A DNA stretch of 64,000 bases from Saprospira grandis str. Lewin (GCF_000250635.1 NC_016940.1:2852501-2916500); one strand, 5' to 3'. Counted from the stretch's first letter, positions 53,414-63,251 are shown. The notes: generated by a model not told the origin, from the sequence alone. A program made the numbers and translations.

Positions 53414-55726
53414 CTAGTCTTGTAGGATAATTTTTTGGCCCAACTGCTCAGTAGGCAATTGGATTTGGAGGTAGTAAGCCCCGGCGGCCAACTCACTAAA
53501 GTCGAGTTGGATATTTTGCTCGATGAGCTCGCCATAGTTTTGCTGCCAAACCATTTGGCCCAAGCTATTGTATAGGGCTAGGCGGACATCCTGAGCGGCT
53601 TCTAGGCTAAGCTCTAGCTGTAGTTGCCCTTTGCTGGGATTGGGGTAGAGCTGTAGGTTGCGCAAGAGGCTAACTTCCTGGACCGAAGAGGCCAAAGATG
53701 CGCAGAAATTATGCGTAGCACTAGTACCGAAACTGGCAGTAGGCATATCTACCACTGTATCATTTGCAGGAGAAATAATATGATAATCGCCATCTTCTGC
53801 ACAGTTATAGAGCGTACCTTCCATGCCATCGCCATAGCTATCAAAGATGGTAAAGTCGTAGCAATCATTTTCTTGTAGACAGAGTTGTTCACTGTAGAGC
53901 GTAGGGCTGTTGCCCGTATAGTTATCTTTGCTGTAGAGCAAAACGCCATTGGCATCGCGTACTTCCCAAGAAGTTTCAGAGGCATAGCAATCTGTTTTGA
54001 GATCTAGCTGAAAGGTAACGGGCTGCGTAATGGCGTAGAAGTTGGCGCTGATCACATCATTGACGCTATTAGAATCTACTTGGCCATTGGGGACTGTTAC
54101 GGTAGCGCTAAAGGTTTGTGGACCAGCTGCGCTAATGTTAAGGCTAGAAAGACTAACCGTTTCGCTGCTATTGCTAGCTAGGTTGCCGCTCCAACTATAT
54201 GCCTGGTTGCTCCCGCCATTAATGTTGTAGAGAATGGTAGCAGAAGTAAGTGTACTACTCCCGCCATTATAGATCTCGATGCTGGGGTTAATGCTGCTTG
54301 CGCCACAGATAACGCCCGCGATGGCAGGGTCGGTATTTAGGCCGGCATCATTGGCTACAGGGCCAGTAGCACCGGGGCCAAAGCCCGTTAGGGTTTGCAC
54401 ATTACTATTGTTGGGGTCCAACCAATCTTTGAGGCGGCTACTGCTAGCGCCGGCGCCATCCCAAGAGATATCAAAGCGGCCATAATAATCGGCAGAACCA
54501 TTATTGACAAGACCAGAACAGGCGGCACTACCACCATAAAGTTGGCCAATAATCAGTCCGTTGAGGTTGAATAGGGGAGAGCCAGAAGAGCCCGGTTCGG
54601 TTGTTCCTTCATCCCAGTTGGCCACCTGCCAAGTATCGGCACCACTAAAGGTTGCTGTGCTTAGGCTTTGGTTTTCCTTAGAAATTTTCTTTACATCTCC
54701 GCTGGGGTGGTGCACGCAGATAGCGCCATTTGCAGCCGTGCTGCTGCGGTCCCAACCGGCCAAATAATAGGGGGCGGCGGGTAGTGTGCTCAATTCGACT
54801 AGGGCAAAATCGGTCCCTGCATCGCTCGCTCTAAGGGTAGCGCCATTCACCTCATTGTAAGGGGCGCCGGGGTCGGTACTGTTCTGCGCTTGAGCACAAA
54901 CGGCATTGGGGCTTTCCCAATTGAAGCGGAACACCCAAGTAGCGGGACTCCCATTCATACAGTGGTTGGCGGTCAAGAAATAAGGCGTACCATCCTGAGC
55001 CGTGTTATTGATGAGGGCCCCAGTACAGAAACCAGAACCGCCAGACATCATGATGCCCACCGAGTTGATCTGGTTGCGCCAGTTGTTGCCCAAGGGGCAG
55101 TTTACATCGATATTACAATCGCCTGAACTATTAAGCGCCTTAACCAATTCTTCTGCATAGGGACGAACATCGCGGTAGCCATGCACTAGGGTACCAATAT
55201 GCAGTTTTCCCTCTCCAGCTACAGCCGCTGGCTCAAAATATTCAATCACAATAGACTCTCCTTGGAGCAGGCTAGTCCCTAGCATACGGTCCGGATGGTT
55301 GTTTTTGGCCGTATAGGCGCCCAAGCGAGCTTTGCGATCTAGGCTATAGAGCTGCACATGAGCTCCTTCAGGCAGCAAATAATCGTCAAAGATGAGGTTC
55401 ATGCTCAACGCCCCCTCAGATCGGAAAGCAATGCGCCAAATGCGGTCGCCATTGGGCAAGTTGGTCCAAACACCCCCTTGATCTAGGCCATAATTTACGG
55501 CAAACTCATAACCAAAGCGCCAGGGACCAATTTTATCGGCCTCATTGATGGCGTCAATTCTTTGTTGCTCTTCCAGATCAAAAGCAGGCATATTATATAC
55601 AGGCGCAGCCTGCAAAGCCGTTATCTTTTGGTTCCAGCTCTTTGGCATGCCCAAATCCGTGGTTTGCGCAAATAGGCCGTAGGCCGAAAATAGCAGCAGG
55701 AAGGTGAATAAAAATTGTTTTAACAT
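53414..55726 (-). CDS. T9SS-exported trypsin-like serine protease
   Basis: A 770-residue protein with signal peptide MLKQFLFTFLLLFSAYGLFAQ. An N-terminal prodomain (about 25-190) precedes a chymotrypsin-fold catalytic domain (about 205-455) similar to lysyl endopeptidases: His near 253 in FLTANHCMNG, Asp near 305 in GTDFALVEL, Ser near 379 in EPGSSGSPLF. Paired cysteines (CNIDVNCPLG) fit that group. Then come a CARDB-like beta domain (about 470-560), another beta domain, and a C-terminal type A sorting domain (about 690-770, LQLYPNPSKGQLQLEL ... GAYYLQIQLPTEQLGQKIIL). The tail directs export through the gliding-linked type IX system, so the enzyme acts outside the cell, suiting a protein-degrading or predatory life. 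Confidence 0.92.
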   Translation of the reverse strand: MLKQFLFTFLLLFSAYGLFAQTTDLGMPKSWNQKITALQAAPVYNMPAFDLEEQQRIDAINEADKIGPWRFGYEFAVNYGLDQGGVWTNLPNGDRIWRIAFRSEGALSMNLIFDDYLLPEGAHVQLYSLDRKARLGAYTAKNNHPDRMLGTSLLQGESIVIEYFEPAAVAGEGKLHIGTLVHGYRDVRPYAEELVKALNSSGDCNIDVNCPLGNNWRNQINSVGIMMSGGSGFCTGALINNTAQDGTPYFLTANHCMNGSPATWVFRFNWESPNAVCAQAQNSTDPGAPYNEVNGATLRASDAGTDFALVELSTLPAAPYYLAGWDRSSTAANGAICVHHPSGDVKKISKENQSLSTATFSGADTWQVANWDEGTTEPGSSGSPLFNLNGLIIGQLYGGSAACSGLVNNGSADYYGRFDISWDGAGASSSRLKDWLDPNNSNVQTLTGFGPGATGPVANDAGLNTDPAIAGVICGASSINPSIEIYNGGSSTLTSATILYNINGGSNQAYSWSGNLASNSSETVSLSSLNISAAGPQTFSATVTVPNGQVDSNSVNDVISANFYAITQPVTFQLDLKTDCYASETSWEVRDANGVLLYSKDNYTGNSPTLYSEQLCLQENDCYDFTIFDSYGDGMEGTLYNCAEDGDYHIISPANDTVVDMPTASFGTSATHNFCASLASSVQEVSLLRNLQLYPNPSKGQLQLELSLEAAQDVRLALYNSLGQMVWQQNYGELIEQNIQLDFSELAAGAYYLQIQLPTEQLGQKIILQD

Positions 55727-55856
55727 AAGTAAGTAGTTGTATGTAGAAAAATAATAACTTCTAAGCTTTTAGGGCATTATCTTAATGCCAAGATACGCAT
55801 TTTTGCTGGCCTTCCCTCGGAGCCTATTATTTAACCCTTTTAGTGACATCATTTTT

Positions 55857-58583
55857 ATGTATAGAAAATCTCCACCAATCTATTTTTTTAGTTTAGGGGC
55901 CTCAGCTGCGCTGCGCTTGCTGCGCTACGCTACGGGGCTCGCAGGTCTGCTCGGCCCTTCACAAAAAAGCGCTGCGCGCTTTTTGCTCGGTCTGCCGCTT
56001 CGCGGCACCCGCTCCGCATCGCTAGGCCAGCTGGCTCTAGCTCTCTTCTTATGCCTTGGCCTATCGGCTCCGCTCTCGGCCCAAAAAGGCCCTGCAGTGG
56101 ATAGCCTGGCCCAAGCTCTATACTTTAGTGGCGACTGTAAGGAGGCAGAGCAAGAGTATCTCCGCCTGCTAGAAACTATCAAGCTAGAAGAGCAGCCCGC
56201 AGTTTATCAAAACATTATCATCAGCTTAGCCGGCGTATACGCCTGCCTATTTGAGTACCAAAAAGCCAAGCAGCTCTATTTTGAGGCCCGCAGTTTGGTG
56301 GCTAGCCAAGCCAATGGAACAGCCTCCGCTCCCTATTTAACCATTTTAGATGGCCTAGCTGGAGTGCACCACCAAATGGGCGACCTCCTTTCGGCAGAGC
56401 TTTATTATAAGGAGTACCTCGAGCGAGAACTCCGAAGAGGTGAACCCAAGAGTTTTAATCGTTCTATTGGACTCAATAATATTTCTTTGGTTTATTATGA
56501 TCAGGAAAAATGGGATCAGGCGATTAAAAATTACCAAGAGGCTATTGATATCATGAAGTTTCACAAAGATCCTTATCATAGTTTGCCCTTGTATTATCTC
56601 AATTTAGGACGGGCCTATCATGGAAAAAAGGATCTGGAGAACACCCGCAAATATTTCCTTTTGGCCCTAGAAAGTGACAGCTTGGCCTATGAGAAGTCTA
56701 ATCCTTATTCTTTCTACTTTTCTATTCTTTACAACTTATCTTATCTGGAGTTGGAGTTGGGCCAAAGAGATAAGGCCCTAGGCTATGTTCGCCGCTGCTT
56801 AAAAGAAAATTGCCAGCTGCCCAACCTAAGCGAAAAACTAGATGAAAACTGGAAAGCCGCCATCTTGAATGCCGATTATATTTCTGAGGTCCCGGTTTGG
56901 GATGCCCTTTGGGCCTATTATGATGTTTTGGCGGGCCAAGATCCTCAAGGGCAATTACTTATTGCGCAAACGGCCATGGCCATGCAAAACCGCTACTTAT
57001 TGCGCTTTGAGGATGAAAATGATCTTTATACAGCTCTAGACTACAAGGGCGAGTGGGCCGATTTGGGCCTAAGGGCGGCGGCTGCGGCCTATGCCGAGAA
57101 GAAGTCGGCCCAACCTTTTCAGCAAGGGCTATATTTTGCCGAAGAAGGCTTGGCGGCCCTTTTGCGCAGCAAGCTGCGCAAAAATGAGCAGCTCAGTCTG
57201 CTACAACTCCCTGCAGATTGGGCCAAAAAAGAAGAAGACTTGCGGCAGGCACAAAAAGCGGCCAAACTGGCCCTATTGGAGGCCGATAGAGCGGAGGAAG
57301 CCGCTGCGCAAAAAGCGTATAATCAGGCGCAGATCGCCTACAGCCAATTTCAGGATGAACTGAGAGAACAATTTCCCGACTACCATCAGCTCAATTATAG
57401 CGAGGCCAGCATTTCGGTAGAGGCCATACAAAATGTATTGGGACCAAAAAGAAGCATGTTCATCTTTTTGCAGTCAGATTCGGCAGCATATCGGATGGAG
57501 TTGAGCCAGCAGCGCCTTTCTTTGGTCCGCTTGCCAATCATGCAAGATAGTTTGGACCAACAGATAATGTCTTTGCGCAAAATGCTAAGCAATTATAGTA
57601 GCTTGAAGCAGCAAGACATTGCCGATTTTAAGGAGCAGGCTCATGCGCTTTATCAGTTTTTGTTTCCCAAAGAGATGCCGGCTCAGGGGCAGGAGTTAAT
57701 CTTTATCAATGAGGGGAGTTTTGCCTTATTGCCCTTTGAGGTGCTTTTAATGGACCAAAAAGGGGAGGACTTTGAGCAGCTATCTTATTTGCTCCGCAAT
57801 TACCCTATTAGTTATAGCTATTCGGCAGAGTTGTGGGTACAGGCCGAGCAGGCCTATCGCTCTTCTGCCCAAAAGCTATTTTGGTCTATGGCGGCCAACT
57901 ATGAGGGCAGTAGTTTTTCTTCCCTACCTTCTGCGGATTTGGAGGCTGAAAAGCTGGCCCAACTGATGGGCGGCGACTATAGTGCGGGGGCCAAAGAAAG
58001 TGAATTTAAGCAGGGCGCCAAAAACTATCGGATTTTGCATTTGGCCATGCATGGTTTGCTCAATGACAATAACCCCATGTTGTCGGCCATGGCTTTTAGC
58101 GCCAACTCGGAAGAAGATGGTTTATTGCAGGCCCATGAAATTGCGGAACTAGATTTAGGGGCCGAGTTAGTGGTGCTTTCTGCTTGTCAGACAGGCGAGG
58201 GAAAATTGCAAACTGGCGAGGGGAGTTTATCTTTGGCTCGGGCATTTCGTTATGCGGGCACCCCTTCCTTGCTGATGAGTTTGTGGCAGGTGAATGATCA
58301 GAGCACGGCTTATATTATGGAGGCCTACTATAAGAACTTGCAGTCGGGCATGACAAAAGCCATGGCTTTGCAGCAGGCCAAAATAACCTATTTAGACAAC
58401 AGCAAGGGCTGGTCTGCTCATCCCGCTTTTTGGGCGGCTTTTGTGCAATTGGGCCAAACGCAGCCTTTACAGGCGGGTAGCAACTGGGTGTTGTGGCTAT
58501 GGACCTTAGCGGTACCTGCTAGCTTATTACTGGCCTACTACTTTTTGTTTTACAAAAGAGGAAACCGAGAAGAGGCGGCTTAA
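55857..58583 (+). CDS. TPR-CHAT caspase-like protein with repeat-derived N-terminus
   Basis: The frame is open from 55785; ATG at 55857 (908 residues) is preferred. Codons of about 13-58 are copy 19 of the GC-rich repeat read as protein; a hydrophobic export segment (LALALFLCLGLSAPLSAQ) follows directly. Residues of about 80-430 hold tetratricopeptide repeats, then a coiled coil (about 450-510) and a C-terminal CHAT domain (about 590-870) with His732 in LHLAMHG and Cys780 in LSACQTGEG, the clan CD dyad. A last membrane helix (WVLWLWTLAVPASLLLAYYFLFY) and basic tail suggest anchoring with the bulk in the periplasm. Substrate and trigger are unknown. The true start is uncertain. Confidence 0.85.
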   Translation: MYRKSPPIYFFSLGASAALRLLRYATGLAGLLGPSQKSAARFLLGLPLRGTRSASLGQLALALFLCLGLSAPLSAQKGPAVDSLAQALYFSGDCKEAEQEYLRLLETIKLEEQPAVYQNIIISLAGVYACLFEYQKAKQLYFEARSLVASQANGTASAPYLTILDGLAGVHHQMGDLLSAELYYKEYLERELRRGEPKSFNRSIGLNNISLVYYDQEKWDQAIKNYQEAIDIMKFHKDPYHSLPLYYLNLGRAYHGKKDLENTRKYFLLALESDSLAYEKSNPYSFYFSILYNLSYLELELGQRDKALGYVRRCLKENCQLPNLSEKLDENWKAAILNADYISEVPVWDALWAYYDVLAGQDPQGQLLIAQTAMAMQNRYLLRFEDENDLYTALDYKGEWADLGLRAAAAAYAEKKSAQPFQQGLYFAEEGLAALLRSKLRKNEQLSLLQLPADWAKKEEDLRQAQKAAKLALLEADRAEEAAAQKAYNQAQIAYSQFQDELREQFPDYHQLNYSEASISVEAIQNVLGPKRSMFIFLQSDSAAYRMELSQQRLSLVRLPIMQDSLDQQIMSLRKMLSNYSSLKQQDIADFKEQAHALYQFLFPKEMPAQGQELIFINEGSFALLPFEVLLMDQKGEDFEQLSYLLRNYPISYSYSAELWVQAEQAYRSSAQKLFWSMAANYEGSSFSSLPSADLEAEKLAQLMGGDYSAGAKESEFKQGAKNYRILHLAMHGLLNDNNPMLSAMAFSANSEEDGLLQAHEIAELDLGAELVVLSACQTGEGKLQTGEGSLSLARAFRYAGTPSLLMSLWQVNDQSTAYIMEAYYKNLQSGMTKAMALQQAKITYLDNSKGWSAHPAFWAAFVQLGQTQPLQAGSNWVLWLWTLAVPASLLLAYYFLFYKRGNREEAA
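55895..56028 (-). repeat. GC-rich foldback repeat, copy 19 (type C), inside a reading frame
   Basis: Type C, GGCCT/AGGCC ends. It is the only copy within a gene: it lies between the likely ATG and the export signal of the CHAT protein and has no stop in that frame. At 134 bp it is not a multiple of three, so the present frame depends on its exact ends. Confidence 0.88.
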
Positions 58584-58602
58584 TTGGGCCTGTTTATTTT
58601 GT

Positions 58603-58640
58603 AAAGGGAGAAGAGCAAAATGCTCTTCTCCCTTTTTGTT
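58603..58640 (+). terminator. terminator after the CHAT gene
   Basis: Perfect 15-bp stem AAAGGGAGAAGAGCA and complement with loop AAA, T run following. Confidence 0.92.
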
Positions 58641-58670
58641 TTTGGCGGGGGAGCATTCTGCGGCAGGGCC

Positions 58671-58807
58671 AAAGAGGAGCGAAGCGACGACCGGCTGAGG
58701 GATGGGCAGCAGTGGCCGTAGGCCAGACCAAAGCGCGAAGCGCTGCAGGGCCGAGCGAGCAGCGAGCTGCGATACAGCCCGACCCGCCCGCAGGGCGGGG
58801 CAGCCCC
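58671..58807 (+). repeat. GC-rich foldback repeat, copy 20 (type A)
   Basis: Type A, GGCTG/CAGCC ends; outer arm with GAGCGAAGCGA as in copy 1; inner hairpin CGCCC/GGGCG. Confidence 0.9.
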
Positions 58808-58997
58808 AAAAAAGGCAAATAATGGTTAAGTCTTTAAGGGGGATAAAGTTATTGTTAAATGAAAAGATAGCGAAAAGGCTAAAGGCGCTAAATGCTTGTA
58901 AATACTGAGATTAGCGGCTGTTGTGGGGGCTTGAAGCTAAGCTTAATAGCTGCCTAAAAGTATTAACTGACAAAGCGGGGATTTTTTTGCTTCAAAA
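58808..58997. other. noncoding stretch before the 59079 gene
   Basis: AT-rich sequence between repeat copy 20 and the candidate promoter at 58998. I see no gene, hairpin or repeat in it. Confidence 0.5.
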
Positions 58998-59028
58998 TTG
59001 AAAAAGCTAAAAAAAAAGCCTAATTTAG
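58998..59028 (+). promoter_or_regulatory. candidate promoter of the 59079 gene
   Basis: TTG, 20 bases, then TAATTTAG (one mismatch to TAnnTTTG), 50 bases before the ATG, in an A-rich context. Confidence 0.45.
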
Positions 59029-59078
59029 AAGCCGATTGGAACCGAACTTTTCATGCACTATAATATCTGCCGAATACT

Positions 59079-62000
59079 ATGGCTGAAGAAACTCAAGAAT
59101 CCTTAGCGGAAAACATGGGGCCTGTAAACCTTAATTACGGACCTTTTGAATTAAAATCTGCTTCTGGAGATCCGACTCAGAACATGAGCGCATCTTTGCG
59201 TTTATTTGAAAATAACAATGAAATTCCTCCGGGCATCATTCAGGTGATGAAAGAGGGGGATAATTATAGAGCGAGCTTTGATGGCGCTTATCCTTTGCAG
59301 GCGAACTTAGGTGGTTTGCAAACGGAGGGCTTGACGCTCAACCATGTAGCGGTGGGCAGTGGCGGACTGGAGAGTCTGCAAGTACAACTTGCTCGCTTGG
59401 CGATGGGCCAACAATTTGAAATTACGAATGCGCAGCTTAGCTTATCGGGTAGCAATGGCAACTGGCAGGTGACTGCTGGCGGAGCTTCTGGTGAACTGAT
59501 GGGGCATGCCTTTACGGCGGCTGGCGTACAGCTCAACTTAGATAGTAATGGGAGCTTTGTGGATGCAAGCTTTGATAGTGTAAGTGGCGAGGGCATGGAG
59601 CTTTCTGGAGGGCGTTTGACGCCTGAAGGTTTGCAGATTGCTAGTGCTGGCTTGCAGTTGCCTGAGGTTTTGGGCCAAAGCATGACGGCTGACTTTACCG
59701 ATTTGAATATTACGAGCACTGGAGCGACTGGAGCTGGCGTTTTGCGTCAGGATTCTACTCTGGCGCTTTTGGGCGGGAAACTTCAGGTTTCTGGCTTGGT
59801 GGGTGCGGTCAACCTTTCTGCTGATAGCTGGATGGTGGATGTGGCGGCTAATGCTGATTTTCAGGATGGCGCACATCAGGTAACGGGCTTATTGGCTCGT
59901 TATACGGCCAATGGAGAAAGCACAAATTTGGCGGTAGAAGGAGGAAGTTGGAGCTCTACTGTGGGGCCTTTTACTTTTTCTGGAACTGGCCTTAGTTATG
60001 ATACTACTTCTGATCAGTTGAATATTGCTACGGCCGAATTATTGGCTGACTTGGAGCAGTTTCAGATGCAAGGCACAGGAAATGGCCTTCGTTTGGGCCC
60101 TAATGGCTTTGAGTTTGACAGTATTCAGATGAATACTTTGGCGCCTGTAGATTTGCTGCCGGGCCTTTCTGTAGCTAGCCTATCTGGCGAACTACGCAAG
60201 GAAGGCGAGGGCTTTGCTTTTGATGCAGAGGGCCAACAAATTGCAATGAATTATGGCGCAGCTACAGGAACTGTAGGCGCTTTACAATATTACTATAATA
60301 GTACGGGAAGCTCTATTGAAGCGCAAAGCATTGCTTTGGAGCATCCTGCCTTGGGTATTTCTGTAGGAAGCTTGAGCCATGTTGCTGGACAAACGACTCT
60401 AGGCGAGTCTCAAATTACGGTCCGCAATATTGGCAATGCTGGCGATATTGTGGCTAGTAGTGAAGGCATGGAGTTTACAGAAGCAGGCCTGCGCGTGACT
60501 AACTTTAGTGCTAGTTTGCCAGAGTTTGGCGGAGTAGCCGCTACAGCTACTGCTGCGGGAATCACTCTTGGCGATAGCTTGGCCGTAGAAGGCGGAACCC
60601 TAGATTTGGCTGGCGAAATTAGCCTTTTGGGTGGAGCCTTGACGGTTACTAACCCTAGCTCTACTTTTGACTATGCCGAAACGGGCTGGCAAACGGAAAC
60701 TCAGGGTACTATTGGCTTGAATGTTCCTAATACAACGGCTTCTGGAGAGCTTAAGGTCTCTGCTGGGGCTGAAGGAACAGAAATGGAGTTGCTCAATGGC
60801 CAAATTGATGCAGAAATTGCAGGCGTTGGCCTTAGTGGTACTGGCGTGAGCTATTCTTCTGAAACCGATGAGCTGAATGTCGATCAGGTACAGATTACCG
60901 CCTCAGAATTGCTAGAAGGTGGAGATTTGCAGGCTACAGCTACGGGCATTAAGTTTAATCAATCTGGTTTTGACTTTCAAACGATTGATGTTAGCTCTAG
61001 CGGAGCTATGGAGTTGTTGCCTGGCTTTACGGTGAGCGCTATTGATGGCCTACTGAGTAAAAATGGCGAAAGCTTCGACTTGGCCCTTGGGGCCGATGCT
61101 ACAGTGGCTTTGGGCACGATCAATGGCTCTGCCGAAGTAGATTATACCTATGAAAATGGACAGTCTACAATTGAGTTGCCTAGCCTTCAACTTTCTGCTG
61201 GCTTGTTTAGCTTTGAAACGGCTAATCTGGCTTATGAAAATGGCCAATTGAGCATTGATACCGTAGATTTGAATCTGGAAAACCTAGGCTCAATTGCTGG
61301 TAGCCTGACGGCCTCGGCTTCTGGAATAGTATATAGCAGCGCAGGCTTGTCTATTGATAGCATGAGCGCAGACTTTCCCGATTTGGCCGGTACTGGCGTT
61401 TCTGTCTTGGTAGAAAACTTTAATGTGGCTGCTGGCGGCGCTGTATCGGGTAGCGGAACAGTAAATCTAGCTAGTGATATTGTTTTGGCTGGCGGTTCGG
61501 CTACGCTTAGCGATATTGAGTCTAGCGTAGATTTTTCAGGCAGTACTTGGGGCGTTTCTATTGGCGCAGGCTTGGCTTTCCAAGTGGCTGGTGTAGAGGC
61601 TTCTGGACAGGTAGATGTCAATTATGCTTCTAATGCAGGCCTAGGGATTAAAATCAGAAATAGCCGATTTGATGCTGGTTTTGCTGGCTTTGAGGCTAGC
61701 TCTAAGGAAATGAGTTATGAGGCTACTTCAAGTAGGTTTGTCGTTGATTCTCCTGCCTTTAGCTTCCCTAATTTTGCCGATGGACTAGAAACGGAAGCCG
61801 AGTCGATCTCTATGGAGGATGGCGATTTGAAGATGGAAGATGTTAAGGTCACTTTGGGCTATGAGTGGAATATCCGCGAAGGAATTGTGGCCTCTCTAGA
61901 TGAGGGCGCACTCAATAAAGATGGCGGCAGTACAACCCTTACTGCAGTGGCTTCTCTCAATATTGATTTGCCCAAATATAGCACAACCGGAAGTGCCGCG

Positions 62001-62978
62001 GCTTCTTTGGAGGTCTCTCTCTCTGACGGAAATGTGGAGGCTGCTCTAGATAGCCTTTCTCTAGATAATGCGATTGTGAACCTAACGGTAGGGGCCGATT
62101 CTAAACTGACAGAAAACGGTTTCTATTTTAGTGAGGTCACTTTGGGCATTAGTGAGGATGCCGATTATGATACCCTCAAGGAGATGTTCCCTGCCTTTGG
62201 TGGCTTGGGCGCTATGGCAATCAATGCGCTTAAAGGCTCTAATGTAGTGGCTACAGGCGTTAATGTGAGCCGAGCAAATGGCTTTGAGGCCCAAGATATT
62301 TCTTTGGACTTTGCCAAGATCCCTTTCCAAGCTATGGGCATGGAGGGAGAACTAGATATCAATAATCTTTCGGCCAAATTGGGCGGCTCTAAGGAGTTCA
62401 AATTAGAAGATTTTGGTATTCCGACTAGCGTGGGCATTTCGGTGCCTATTGTGGCTGGAATTAACGCTACTGGCGAAATTGGCATTGATGCCGGCATTAA
62501 GCTAGGCGCCAATATTCAGGCCCAGGGCAATAAGGATAGCGATGTTTGGGAACTCATGGGCGGCATTGATGCCGATGGCGCTCTTTCTGTCTATATTCAG
62601 GCCGGGGTAGAGGTAGATGCTTGGGTGGCTGGCGCTGGCGCCGCTATTCGCGCAGCCTTTAATACCGATCTCGATATTAGCGCAGGTATTGGTATGGCTA
62701 TTACTTATAATCCCGATACCAAGTCTGTAGAGATGGTGCATGAGGGAATCACTTTTGATTACCGCGCCTTGGCCGAAATTTACACTAGCTTGAGCCTAGT
62801 GCTACATGGCCATATTTTGGGCTGGGAAACTGAAGAAGTCATTGAGTTGGCCCGCTGGGATATTGGTATCTTAGATGCCAAAGGAGATACCGAAGGAAAC
62901 TCTTTGGGCGAGTTGCTAGGTAACTTTAGCAATTCTGCCAAATTGATGACAGAAGACGATGAGTATAATTTAATTTAG
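59079..62978 (+). CDS. giant cysteine-free repeat protein of unknown function
   Basis: A 1299-residue acidic protein with no signal peptide, no membrane helix and no cysteine. Residues of about 20-1000 consist of short beta strands rich in Gly, Ser, Thr and Ala. A degenerate motif (xxxAGLxIxSxxxxLPxLxG) recurs near residues 180, 336, 464, 623 and 749, with spacing alternating near 157 and 127. A longer duplication of about 281 residues is clear: LSYDTTSDQLNIATAELL with LLPGLSVASLSGEL, versus VSYSSETDELNVDQVQIT with LLPGFTVSAIDGLL. The C-terminal 250 residues are different (GINATGEIGIDAGIKLGA, then LHGHILGWETEEVIELARWDIGI). A beta-solenoid or stacked-beta fibre is likely. Without an export signal, a cytoplasmic or contractile-injection-delivered role is speculation. 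Confidence 0.8.
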   Translation: MAEETQESLAENMGPVNLNYGPFELKSASGDPTQNMSASLRLFENNNEIPPGIIQVMKEGDNYRASFDGAYPLQANLGGLQTEGLTLNHVAVGSGGLESLQVQLARLAMGQQFEITNAQLSLSGSNGNWQVTAGGASGELMGHAFTAAGVQLNLDSNGSFVDASFDSVSGEGMELSGGRLTPEGLQIASAGLQLPEVLGQSMTADFTDLNITSTGATGAGVLRQDSTLALLGGKLQVSGLVGAVNLSADSWMVDVAANADFQDGAHQVTGLLARYTANGESTNLAVEGGSWSSTVGPFTFSGTGLSYDTTSDQLNIATAELLADLEQFQMQGTGNGLRLGPNGFEFDSIQMNTLAPVDLLPGLSVASLSGELRKEGEGFAFDAEGQQIAMNYGAATGTVGALQYYYNSTGSSIEAQSIALEHPALGISVGSLSHVAGQTTLGESQITVRNIGNAGDIVASSEGMEFTEAGLRVTNFSASLPEFGGVAATATAAGITLGDSLAVEGGTLDLAGEISLLGGALTVTNPSSTFDYAETGWQTETQGTIGLNVPNTTASGELKVSAGAEGTEMELLNGQIDAEIAGVGLSGTGVSYSSETDELNVDQVQITASELLEGGDLQATATGIKFNQSGFDFQTIDVSSSGAMELLPGFTVSAIDGLLSKNGESFDLALGADATVALGTINGSAEVDYTYENGQSTIELPSLQLSAGLFSFETANLAYENGQLSIDTVDLNLENLGSIAGSLTASASGIVYSSAGLSIDSMSADFPDLAGTGVSVLVENFNVAAGGAVSGSGTVNLASDIVLAGGSATLSDIESSVDFSGSTWGVSIGAGLAFQVAGVEASGQVDVNYASNAGLGIKIRNSRFDAGFAGFEASSKEMSYEATSSRFVVDSPAFSFPNFADGLETEAESISMEDGDLKMEDVKVTLGYEWNIREGIVASLDEGALNKDGGSTTLTAVASLNIDLPKYSTTGSAAASLEVSLSDGNVEAALDSLSLDNAIVNLTVGADSKLTENGFYFSEVTLGISEDADYDTLKEMFPAFGGLGAMAINALKGSNVVATGVNVSRANGFEAQDISLDFAKIPFQAMGMEGELDINNLSAKLGGSKEFKLEDFGIPTSVGISVPIVAGINATGEIGIDAGIKLGANIQAQGNKDSDVWELMGGIDADGALSVYIQAGVEVDAWVAGAGAAIRAAFNTDLDISAGIGMAITYNPDTKSVEMVHEGITFDYRALAEIYTSLSLVLHGHILGWETEEVIELARWDIGILDAKGDTEGNSLGELLGNFSNSAKLMTEDDEYNLI

Positions 62979-63004
62979 TTTATTTTCTTTTCTTCAAAAT
63001 ATTT

Positions 63005-63037
63005 AAGGTCCAGAACTACGGTTTTGGGCCTTTTTTA
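63005..63037 (+). terminator. terminator after the 59079 gene
   Basis: Stem AAGGTCCAGAAC/GTTTTGGGCCTT with G-U pairs, loop TACG, then a T run. Confidence 0.85.
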
Positions 63038-63043
63038 TTTTTT

Positions 63044-63190
63044 GGGGCTGCCCCTTCGGCCTGCGGCCTTCGGGTCGGGCCATTGCGCAGCTCGCTCTCT
63101 GCTCGGCCCTGCAGCGGCTGCGCCGCTTTGGTCTGCCGCCTTCGGCGGCCCTGCTACAGCCCCTCAGCCTGCGGCGGCTTCGCCGCCTGC
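63044..63190 (-). repeat. GC-rich foldback repeat, copy 21 (type A)
   Basis: Type A, GGCTG/CAGCC ends; hairpins GCCGCC/GGCGGC in the middle and at the outer edge. It faces copy 22 across 120 bp. Confidence 0.9.
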
Positions 63191-63231
63191 AAGACGCAGA
63201 AAATAGGTATAGGCCCAAAAGATGTAAATCA

Positions 63232-63251
63232 ATGCGGGTTTAAACCCGCAT
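63232..63251. repeat. GGTT/AACC palindrome 5
   Basis: Arm ATGCGGGTT, loop TA, and its complement: a perfect 20-bp palindrome. Confidence 0.8.
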
